From positions 3,456-9,466 of the forward strand of contig NJDF01000013.1 in the NCBI GenBank assembly GCA_002254895.1: a stretch of 6,011 nt of DNA, read 5' to 3'. Of this stretch, positions 1 through 5,095 are shown piece by piece; positions within the stretch are counted from its first letter, which is position 1; each line of letters begins with the position of its first letter. The translations under genes were made by a program, and so were the position numbers. This DNA is from Thermoprotei archaeon ex4572_64 (GTDB taxonomy: Archaea > Thermoproteota > Thermoprotei > Thermoproteales > Thermocladiaceae). The notes under the pieces were generated by a model. That model did not search any database. It had not been told where the DNA came from and saw only the letters and a program-made list of their open reading frames with translations.

Positions 1-440
1 TAGTAATCTTTTGGTTTTTGTTCATTTACTTCCTTCTCAGAAGTTACGTGTAGGTATAATTTGTCATTTCTTAACAATAGTTTAGCTCCTTCAACTTTCC
101 AATCCTTAAATTTACTTACATAATCTTTATCATGTAATAGCTTTACCTTAACTCTATCATTAATTGTTAAGATGTTTGCTATGAAGTTTTGTAAATCAAT
201 AGTGTAACTATATTTTTGATGAAATGTTAAATGCTTTCTTTTTAACACAGGATATTTTCCTCTTTTTGGATTGTTTAGCCAAGACTTAGCTATTTCAATA
301 CCTTCCTTAATAGCTGTAATGCTGAGATATGAAGGTAATCCATATTTCTTCAATTTTTCATATAATGCCTTACTTACCTTATTTAATGAAATTTCTTTAC
401 TATGAATAACGAATCTAAGTGAGTTCTTAGCTGTAGTTTT
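1..440 (-). pseudogene. TnpB-like (IS200/IS605 OrfB) protein, 5'-truncated, continues past left edge
   Basis: One open frame of 146 codons reads leftward and leaves the window at base 1. The translation contains segments I recognise from crenarchaeal TnpB/OrfB proteins: GLPSYLSITAIKEGIEIAKS, then WLNNPKRGKYPVLKRKH, then HQKYSYTIDLQ, then a segment ending VTSEKEVNEQKPKDY. This is the N-terminal (REC/WED-like) half; the RuvC-like nuclease motifs would begin just outside the window. There is no ATG or GTG in frame near the 5' end, and a TAA sits at 441-443. The only non-standard start is a TTG at 351-353, which would cut off a coding-like stretch (NSLRFVIHSKEISLNKVSKA). Family members normally have several tens more residues before the LPSYL segment, so I read this as a 5'-truncated element remnant. 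No terminal repeats or tnpA are visible. Family assignment is from remembered motifs, not a search. Confidence 0.72.
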
Positions 441-470
441 TTAAATAAGTCTCTCTAGCTTTTCCTTAGG
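437..470 (+). promoter_or_regulatory. TATA box and predicted start site of the small divergent ORF
   Basis: The octamer TTTAAATA at 440-447 is identical to the TATA box in front of the L15 gene. A start site about 30 bases from its first T falls at about 470, exactly on a GTG. This is the spacing of a leaderless archaeal transcript. The sequence shows the motif and spacing; promoter activity is inferred. Confidence 0.4.
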
Positions 471-615
471 TGAGACTGTAGTTGTCTATATTGAAGGCAC
501 CTTTATTAAACATGGGAAAGACATAATGATTTATGTGCATAAGAAATACCATGAAGACGTGAAAAATCTTATTGGCAAAAAAGTTAGAATATTAGTAATT
601 AGTGAAATAAAGTAA
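470..615 (+). pseudogene. Small hypothetical protein, probably frameshifted at its start
   Basis: A frame open from 445 to the TAA at 613-615 encodes VVVYIEGTFIKHGKDIMIYV followed by HKKYHEDVKNLIGKKVRILV and a short tail. It looks like real protein: alternating beta-type strands, a basic IGKKV turn and a hydrophobic end. Weak resemblance to small transposase-associated proteins (DUF2080-like, also ending in a GKKVKV-type strand) and its position beside a TnpB remnant suggest a mobile-element accessory protein; I am not sure of this. No ATG, GTG or TTG exists in this frame until ATG 526, which would discard the first half of the fold. A well-placed GTG at 470 is in another frame and meets TAG after three codons. 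One base lost between about 473 and 478 would explain this, giving an ancestral protein of about 48 residues. Transcription may persist. Confidence 0.5.
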
Positions 616-680
616 ATCAAGACCATTCCAAATCAACATTCTTAATTCAACATACATGTAATCAACAGAACTAGATTTGA

Positions 681-717
681 GAAAATTTAAATATTTGAAA
701 AGTTAAGCCTTTTAGAA
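681..717 (+). promoter_or_regulatory. Promoter of the L15 gene (BRE + TATA), leaderless
   Basis: A purine stretch GAAAA at 681-685 (BRE-like) is followed by TTTAAATA at 686-693. The first T is 32 bases before the ATG at 718, so transcription should begin at or within a few bases of the start codon. No Shine-Dalgarno sequence is present (TTTTAGAA precedes the ATG), which fits a leaderless message. L15 therefore appears to have its own promoter instead of relying on an upstream ribosomal-protein operon. Confidence 0.6.
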
Positions 718-1173
718 ATGGTTCGTAGATTTAAGAAGAAATCAAGATACTTGAGAGGTTGGAGAACACATTCATGGGGTCGTGTAGGTCAGCACAGAAA
801 GTCAGGTAGTTCTGGTGGTCGTGGTAGATCAGGTAGGCATAAGCATAAATGGACTTGGGTACTTGTTTATGAGCCTGATTACTTTGGCAAACATGGCTTT
901 ATTCAACCACCACCATTAGTTAAAAAGTGGAGGACTATCAATGTTGGTGAGCTTGATAATATCATTGAAGATCTTGCAAGAGAAGGATTGGCACAGATTG
1001 AGAATGGTAAGTACCGTGTAAACTTACTAAAAATAGGTTATAATAAACTTCTAGGTGAAGGAAATGTTAAACATGCAATAATAGTGGAAACACCACAAGT
1101 AACTAAGAAAGCTGAAGAGAAAATAAAAGAAGCAGGTGGTGAAGTGATTATAATTAAAGGAGTACTACATTAA
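718..1173 (+). CDS. rpl15: Large-subunit ribosomal protein uL15 (archaeal L15)
   Basis: Structural protein of the 50S subunit that threads a basic N-terminal arm through 23S rRNA. The 151-residue length is normal for archaeal L15. Residues 1-45 form the diagnostic Gly/Arg/Lys/His-rich extension, with the L15 signature RTHSWGRVGQHRKSG followed by a GG-R-G-R repeat and HKHKW. The globular part follows: YEPDYFGKHGF at about 51-61, then VKKWRTINVGELDN, KLLGEGNVKHAIIVETPQ and the closing KIKEAGGEVIIIKG. The ATG is preceded by a leaderless-type promoter. In crenarchaea this gene usually follows L30 and precedes secY; here the upstream neighbour is transposon debris and the downstream neighbour is an alpha/beta hydrolase across a 255-base gap. 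No T-run follows the stop, so some readthrough is possible. The identification is secure. Confidence 0.97.
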   Translation: MVRRFKKKSRYLRGWRTHSWGRVGQHRKSGSSGGRGRSGRHKHKWTWVLVYEPDYFGKHGFIQPPPLVKKWRTINVGELDNIIEDLAREGLAQIENGKYRVNLLKIGYNKLLGEGNVKHAIIVETPQVTKKAEEKIKEAGGEVIIIKGVLH

Positions 1174-1239
1174 ATTAATAAGTAATACCAACAGGCATAG
1201 TTCACTACAAAACCTGTCATGGAGAAATCTCTTCATAAA

Positions 1240-1292
1240 GATCATTTACCCCAGGAATCATCATGTATCAGTTGGCATGTCACCAATCACTC
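1240..1292 (-). ncRNA. Candidate archaeal C/D box guide RNA
   Basis: Read on the minus strand: C box GTGATTG (1290-1284), 12-nt guide GTGACATGCCAA, D' box CTGA (1271-1268), 3-nt spacer TAC, perfect C' box ATGATGA (1264-1258), 12-nt guide TTCCTGGGGTAA, and a variant D box ATGA (1245-1242). Both guide spacings are exactly 12 nt, as is typical in archaeal sRNAs. The two deviant boxes compensate: the C-box G6 and D-box C1, which pair in the kink-turn, are replaced by T and A. Two flanking bases on each side (GA and TC) can pair as a short terminal stem. A TATA-like TTTATAAG lies about 30 bases before the C box. By the N+5 rule the guides would direct methylation of the central C in UUGGCAUGUCAC and of the fifth base (C) of UUACCCCAGGAA. 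I could not place either target in rRNA or tRNA from memory. The C box is weak, so this is a candidate. Confidence 0.42.
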
Positions 1293-1313
1293 ATATACTT
1301 TAAGATTACCTAA

Positions 1314-1321
1314 CTTATAAA
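1314..1321 (-). promoter_or_regulatory. TATA-like box for the candidate C/D RNA
   Basis: On the minus strand this reads TTTATAAG. Its first T is about 31 bases upstream of the C box at 1290, the same spacing as between the L15 TATA box and its start codon. TATA boxes are nearly palindromic, so the same site could instead fire rightward (start near 1345) and give the hydrolase gene a leader of about 85 bases. The flanks do not contain a clear BRE to decide direction. Confidence 0.3.
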
Positions 1322-1428
1322 CACACCTACACTTTCACAATCTGCACGTTAGAAACTCGTCAACATACATATTCATCATTAATACCGATATAGTGAAGTT
1401 TTTGAGTAGTTTAAAGAATATCTCCATA

Positions 1429-2133
1429 ATGAGTATTGAGAAAGTTAGAATTGAGTGGTCAGACAACGTCATTTCAGGTATTTTGCATTATGGAGATTTA
1501 AAGAGATGCGTAATTACTTGCCATGGACTTTTCAGCAGTAAGGATAGTAGTAAATATGTTGAACTTGCCAAAAAAGCTTGCAGTAAAGGTTTCTCAGTCT
1601 TTAGATTTGATCATAGAGGTGTCAATGAGAGTAGTGGTAAAATTGAAGATACCAAAATCATCGATAGAATTCAAGACTTACTGATAGTTTTGAACTTTAT
1701 AAAGAGTAAGGGTTTTGAAAGAATTGGCATTTTTGCAAGTAGTCTTGGTGCTTACATCTCTTTAATTATCTCTACGTTAGTTAAGATTGACGCACTTGTA
1801 TGTATTGCTGTTCCTGTAAATTTAAGGGAAGTTGTTGTTAAAAATCTTAAACAACTAGATCTACAAACTATTAAGTGGTCATTTATTAAAGATCTTGACT
1901 GTTACGATTTAGCAAGAGTAGTTAGAAAGGTCAAGTGTCCAGTACTGCTTATTCATGGATCTAGTGATGAGTTTATTCCTGTAAATCATGTTGAAGAGCT
2001 TTACGGAAATATTGGTTCCAATATTAAGAAGCTGATCATCATTCATAGTGCTGATCACTCATTTAGTAATCCTATACATAGAGCAGCAATTATTGATTAT
2101 AGTCTTGAATGGTTTAGTAGTCATTTAAGATAA
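1429..2133 (+). CDS. Alpha/beta-hydrolase, serine-peptidase/esterase-like
   Basis: A 234-residue soluble hydrolase of the alpha/beta fold. Visible landmarks, numbered from the ATG at 1429, are: TCHGLFSSKDS with the oxyanion HG at 32-33; RFDHRGVNESSG at about 59-70, the conserved strand-turn of Hydrolase_4/DLH-like enzymes; the nucleophile elbow ASSLG with Ser105 (Ala replaces the first Gly of GxSxG); VLLIHGSSDEFIP with acid Asp180; and HSADHSF with His210. The triad is complete. Substrate cannot be predicted; an esterase, lipase or acyl-peptidase-like role is likely. There is no signal peptide or membrane segment. I chose ATG 1429 because family members begin close to the first strand (VRIEWSDNVISGILHYG); an in-frame GTG at 1393 would add 12 residues. 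Neither start has a Shine-Dalgarno site or a convincing near TATA box. The gene sits between L15 and secY, where it is not expected, and ends 39-54 bases before secY. Confidence 0.85.
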   Translation: MSIEKVRIEWSDNVISGILHYGDLKRCVITCHGLFSSKDSSKYVELAKKACSKGFSVFRFDHRGVNESSGKIEDTKIIDRIQDLLIVLNFIKSKGFERIGIFASSLGAYISLIISTLVKIDALVCIAVPVNLREVVVKNLKQLDLQTIKWSFIKDLDCYDLARVVRKVKCPVLLIHGSSDEFIPVNHVEELYGNIGSNIKKLIIIHSADHSFSNPIHRAAIIDYSLEWFSSHLR

Positions 2134-2144
2134 ATTGATTGTGA

Positions 2145-2187
2145 GGATTACATTTTTAAGTCTGTCTACACTATGCCTTTTAAGGCT
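2145..2187 (+). promoter_or_regulatory. Possible secY promoter supporting the ATG at 2188
   Basis: The short gap between the hydrolase stop and secY holds TTTTTAAG at 2153-2160 behind GGATTACA. A start site about 30 bases from the first T lies near 2183-2185, which is downstream of the first in-frame ATG (2173) and just before the second (2188). If this promoter is used, SecY must start at 2188. Readthrough from the hydrolase gene would leave both starts possible. Confidence 0.35.
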
Positions 2188-3624
2188 ATGGTTGAGAAGA
2201 GATTTATAGACATTATTGAACCCATACTAAGATTAGTACCAACAGTTCCCAGACCTTCAACTCCATTATCTGTAAGTTCTAGACTTTTCTGGACATTTCT
2301 AGCTATAACTATATACTTACTCATGTCCATAACGCCACTCTACGGTGTTGATCTACTTAAAGTATCTACAATGTATAATCCACTAGTTGCTATGATATTT
2401 GCATCTACGGGAGGTACATTAATGCAGCTCGGAATTGCACCATTAATTATTTCAGGTATAGTTCTTGAGATACTCGTCTTTTCAGGAGTATTGAATATAG
2501 ATTTAAGTGATCCTCATGATCAAGCAAGATTTAATGGTTTGTATAAACTTTTAGCTCTCTTCATAGCTTTTGGAGAAACTTTAGTTATTATTGCTAGTGG
2601 TCAGTTAGGACCACTAACACCAATTTCTGCGTTGTTAGTTATTATTCAATTACAATTCGCAACATTGATGATAATTCTTCTAGATGATATGATTACGAAG
2701 GGTTGGGGTATTGGTAGTGGTATTAGTTTATTCATACTCGTAAGTATATTGAGGACAATTTTCTGGTATACTTTCTCTCCCATATACCCCACAGGTCACG
2801 AATTACCTTTAGGCATTATTCCTGCACTTACTGTTGCTATATATCATGCATCACTTGGAAGTCTTGACCATCTCACATCGCTAATATATAGTTTTGAAAG
2901 ACCAGCAACACTTGTAGGTTTCATATCAACGATCGTTCTAGCCATAGTGATACTCTACATAGAGATGGCTAGAGTGTCAATACCTCTAGTAATTACTCAG
3001 TATAGAGGTTTTAAGTATACTTTACCTTTAAGATTAATGTATGTTTCAGTACTACCTATAATCTTTACAGCCTTTACCTTATCATTAATACATCAAGTAC
3101 TTCTAGCTCTCTGGACGTCGGTAGGCATTAATAATCCATCACTACACTGGCTTGTATGTATGAAGGAAATAAAGCCAGGCACTTGGGCTCCATGTGAAAA
3201 CTCATTAATGTATTTTCTATGGTCGCCAGCACCACCAAACATTACTCCGCAATTCGTAATAGCACATATATTAATATACATAGCTTTAGCGACAGTATTT
3301 GCCTATATATGGGTCAATATTGCAGGTATGAGTGCTGAAGATCAAGCAAAATACATTGTTCAAGGTGGTCTACATATTCCAGGTTTTAGACCAAGTGTTA
3401 AAATTATTGCCAAGTACCTCGAGAAATACATAAGTGCACTAACAATCACTAGCGGTGTACTTGCCGGACTCATAGCAGCTGTAGGCGATTTATTACACGT
3501 ATTTAGTGGTGGTATTGGCCTTATACTGCTTGTAGAAATTGTATTACAGTACTACGCTCTAGCTATGCGCGAGCAAGTATTTGAAATATATCCAATGCTT
3601 AAAAGATTTATAGAGAGAGAATAA
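2188..3624 (+). CDS. secY: Protein translocase subunit SecY
   Basis: Channel subunit of the SecYEG/Sec61-type translocon, which moves unfolded proteins across, or into, the cytoplasmic membrane. The 478 residues hold the ten expected membrane helices (roughly 33-51, 78-100, 117-138, 145-166, 175-195, 241-259, 280-310, 355-380, 415-438, 441-460). Crenarchaeal SecY hallmarks are visible: PTVPRPSTP before TM1, SITPLYG after it, the GGTLMQLGIAPLIISG stretch entering TM2, DDMITKGWGIGSGISLF between TM4 and TM5, the cytosolic TM6-7 loop with QYRGFKYTLPLRLMY (Arg273), and the TM8-9 loop MSAEDQAKYIVQGG with FRPS. The only two cysteines (324 and 336) lie in the external TM7-8 loop. I chose ATG 2188 over ATG 2173 (five residues longer) because of the promoter position and the usual short N-terminal tail. 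The stop overlaps the next gene's ATG by one base. Identification is secure; the start is less so. Confidence 0.96.
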   Translation: MVEKRFIDIIEPILRLVPTVPRPSTPLSVSSRLFWTFLAITIYLLMSITPLYGVDLLKVSTMYNPLVAMIFASTGGTLMQLGIAPLIISGIVLEILVFSGVLNIDLSDPHDQARFNGLYKLLALFIAFGETLVIIASGQLGPLTPISALLVIIQLQFATLMIILLDDMITKGWGIGSGISLFILVSILRTIFWYTFSPIYPTGHELPLGIIPALTVAIYHASLGSLDHLTSLIYSFERPATLVGFISTIVLAIVILYIEMARVSIPLVITQYRGFKYTLPLRLMYVSVLPIIFTAFTLSLIHQVLLALWTSVGINNPSLHWLVCMKEIKPGTWAPCENSLMYFLWSPAPPNITPQFVIAHILIYIALATVFAYIWVNIAGMSAEDQAKYIVQGGLHIPGFRPSVKIIAKYLEKYISALTITSGVLAGLIAAVGDLLHVFSGGIGLILLVEIVLQYYALAMREQVFEIYPMLKRFIERE

Positions 3625-4565
3625 TGGTCAAGATTAAGTACTTTGACGGCATATTAATTGAGCACAATGATGAAACTATACTTATAGATCCATCAAGACC
3701 AACATTGATAAACTACGTTAAGCATGTATTAGTAACTCATGCACATAAAGATCACGTATGTAAAGAAGTCGAGAAGGCCAGAAATTGCATCTTGACTAGT
3801 TTCAGTAAAAAGGTTCTTGAAGTTAGAGATGATGTATATCTAAGAAATGCAACTATTGTAGGTACTGGCAACATTATTGAATTAGATAGATGTATAGTAT
3901 ATGCCTATAATGCTGGCCACATTATTGGTAGTTTAATGTATGTTATTGAGTTTAGAGATTTAAGGATAGGAATTACGGGAGATTTCAACTTAGAGAATAC
4001 TATCATGACTCAAGGCTCAAATCTCATAGATGATGTTGATGTTCTAGTAATCGACTCAACTTATGGTCATCCAAAATTTCAATTTCCGGAAAGGAATGAG
4101 CTCTACAATGAGATACTATCACTAGTTGAAAAGTACTACAATACTGATGTTAAGATAGTCTTAAAATGTAATCCTCTAGGAAAAGCTCAAGAAGTATCGA
4201 TGCTCCTATATAGAGGAGGATATTCTTTTCTTGCAGATAGTAGAGTTAGAAAATACAATAATTTAATCTCGAGTCTTAAGGGTAGATACGGTACTAGTAA
4301 CATAATCATCACTTCAACTACTCACAATATCTTTAACAACTGTAGAAATGCTATACAGATATACTTAACAGGGCTTGAAGATAAGCTAATCAAGAATCAC
4401 AAAAATTTCTTAAAGATACCTTTAAGCAATCATAATGATTTTGAAAAACTCATATACTTTATAGATTATTGTAGACCCAAGAAGGTGTACACCATATACG
4501 GTTACTCTAAGTCTTTCTCAAAATACTTGAGAAGACGTGGATGGAGTGCAGAGTCATTAATCTGA
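3624..4565 (+). CDS. Beta-CASP-type metallo-beta-lactamase nuclease (COG1236/Ysh1-like)
   Basis: A 313-residue metal-dependent nuclease. The metallo-beta-lactamase core carries all metal ligands: VTHAHKDH (His39, His41, Asp43, His44), NAGHIIGS (His99) and GITGDFN (Asp120). Beta-CASP features follow: motif A as VIDSTYG (Asp144), a PLGKAQE segment (184-190) like the LGKAQ of DNA-ligase-associated exonucleases, and LSNHNDFEKL with the motif C-like His270. No clear motif B histidine and no KH domain are seen, so it is neither aCPSF1 nor a full-size aRNase J. It is best described as a short COG1236-type RNA 3'-end-processing or DNA-repair exonuclease; I cannot choose between RNA and DNA substrates. 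The ATG overlaps the secY stop as TAATG, implying co-transcription and perhaps coupled translation with secY. No partner ligase or helicase gene is in the window. Confidence 0.86.
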   Translation: MVKIKYFDGILIEHNDETILIDPSRPTLINYVKHVLVTHAHKDHVCKEVEKARNCILTSFSKKVLEVRDDVYLRNATIVGTGNIIELDRCIVYAYNAGHIIGSLMYVIEFRDLRIGITGDFNLENTIMTQGSNLIDDVDVLVIDSTYGHPKFQFPERNELYNEILSLVEKYYNTDVKIVLKCNPLGKAQEVSMLLYRGGYSFLADSRVRKYNNLISSLKGRYGTSNIIITSTTHNIFNNCRNAIQIYLTGLEDKLIKNHKNFLKIPLSNHNDFEKLIYFIDYCRPKKVYTIYGYSKSFSKYLRRRGWSAESLI

Positions 4566-4581
4566 AAAATCTCCTCCACTT

Positions 4582-4598
4582 AGTATTCTCTTTTTACT
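4582..4598 (+). terminator. T-rich terminator-like stretch after the secY-nuclease unit
   Basis: Sixteen bases after the nuclease stop begins AGTATTCTCTTTTTACT, with a run of five T at 4591-4595. A second run of six T lies at 4675-4680. Archaeal termination often relies on such T-runs without a stem-loop. Either could end the secY transcript; this is inferred from composition only. Confidence 0.35.
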
Positions 4599-4769
4599 AA
4601 CATTACTGATTAAGTAGAAATTAAATTATCGTGATAACATGAATCACTCTCTGAGCAAAAGGTATCATTCTTGATTTTTTACTAGCTTTGCATCACATAC
4701 TAAAACATTAGAATTATGAGATGTGTTAAAGATTTAATACATGTAAATTATGGTGTGTGTGTAAAAGTT

Positions 4770-4814
4770 GACTATTTATAAAGTGAGAGAAAGAAACTTC
4801 TTCGAGGGATTAGA
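4770..4814 (+). promoter_or_regulatory. Promoter of the small winged-helix gene
   Basis: TTTATAAA at 4775-4782 is the best TATA box in the window. Transcription should start near 4805-4807, leaving a leader of about 8-10 bases before ATG 4815. A partial Shine-Dalgarno-like GAGG (4804-4807) sits at the very start of this leader, so it would contribute little. The 249-base gap before this gene otherwise contains only AT-rich sequence and a GTGTGTGTGT run (4752-4761), with no convincing RNA gene. Confidence 0.55.
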
Positions 4815-5000
4815 ATGGTAGAGGGTGTTAAGAAGAAGATTTTGGATTTCCTAACAAGTCGTAGAGGCCAAGAATTCTCAGTTGATGAGATTGCTAAAGC
4901 TGTTGGTGAGGAGAGACTAAATGTTGTTAAAGCACAACTAACAAGACTTGTTAAGGAAGGTAAAATTGTAAGAACAGACGGCAAGTATAAGGCCCCATAG
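4815..5000 (+). CDS. Small stand-alone winged helix-turn-helix protein
   Basis: A 61-residue protein that is almost exactly one winged-helix domain. Helix 1 is VKKKILDFLTSRRGQ (about 5-19). FSVDEIAKAVG (about 21-31) is the short strand and helix 2. EERLNVVKAQLTRLVKEGK (about 32-50) is the recognition helix, and IVRTDGKYKAP is the two-stranded wing. The layout matches many small archaeal DNA-binding proteins with a MarR/ArsR-like wHTH core, but there is no extra dimerisation helix or effector domain. It is probably a DNA-binding protein, perhaps an abundant one given the strong TATA box; its targets cannot be read from the sequence. A minus-strand frame over the same bases is a shadow. It is monocistronic: its own promoter lies before it and T-rich terminator sequence after it. 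Confidence 0.8.
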   Translation: MVEGVKKKILDFLTSRRGQEFSVDEIAKAVGEERLNVVKAQLTRLVKEGKIVRTDGKYKAP

Positions 5001-5028
5001 TACATACTCTGATAGAAGATCAATTAAA

Positions 5029-5043
5029 TTTTTCCTCCTTTTT
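5029..5043 (+). terminator. Double T-run terminator after the winged-helix gene
   Basis: Two runs of five T (5029-5033 and 5039-5043) separated by CCTCC lie 28 bases after the winged-helix stop. Pyrimidine tracts of this kind are typical archaeal termination signals. No stem-loop precedes them. Confidence 0.5.
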
Positions 5044-5055
5044 CAACCCTTAAAA

Positions 5056-5095
5056 GGTAAAAACTATATCATCAACACATCACTTTTCAAATCAA
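5056..5095 (+). promoter_or_regulatory. Promoter of the geranylgeranyl-reductase-family gene
   Basis: GGTAAAAA (5056-5063, BRE-like) precedes CTATATCA at 5064-5071. The spacing of 32 bases from the TATA start to GTG 5096 equals that at the L15 gene and supports a leaderless transcript beginning on the GTG. A second TATA-like CTTAAAAG at 5049-5056 would give a leader of about 17 bases without a Shine-Dalgarno site. Confidence 0.4.

Noticed and set aside
1190..1232. Short inverted repeats after L15 (ACAGG/CCTGT and GAGA/TCTC)
   Set aside because: Stems of 4-5 bp without a following T-run do not support a terminator or structured RNA.
647..1370. 11-base direct repeat TCAACATACAT at 647-657 and 1360-1370
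   Set aside because: In an AT-rich 6-kb window a few 11-base matches are expected by chance, and it matches no element boundary.
1376..1382. Second ATGATGA on the minus strand
   Set aside because: No CTGA follows within guide distance, so it is not a box pair.
3093..3281. Minus-strand frame of 62 codons inside secY
   Set aside because: It is wholly inside a certain secY gene, its translation has no recognisable motif, and it has no promoter; it is a shadow frame.
4606..4654. Possible plus-strand C/D box RNA: CTGA at 4606, GTGATAA at 4631, CTGA at 4651
   Set aside because: The first C box and a proper D'/C' spacing are missing (21-nt spacer), and the guide is 13 nt with no promoter nearby; too weak.
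4752..4761. GTGTGTGTGT dinucleotide run
   Set aside because: Five units only; ordinary low-complexity sequence upstream of a promoter.
4772..5023. Minus-strand frame of 83 codons over the winged-helix gene
   Set aside because: It reads Ser/Leu/Thr-rich low-information protein antisense to a convincing wHTH domain and covers its promoter.
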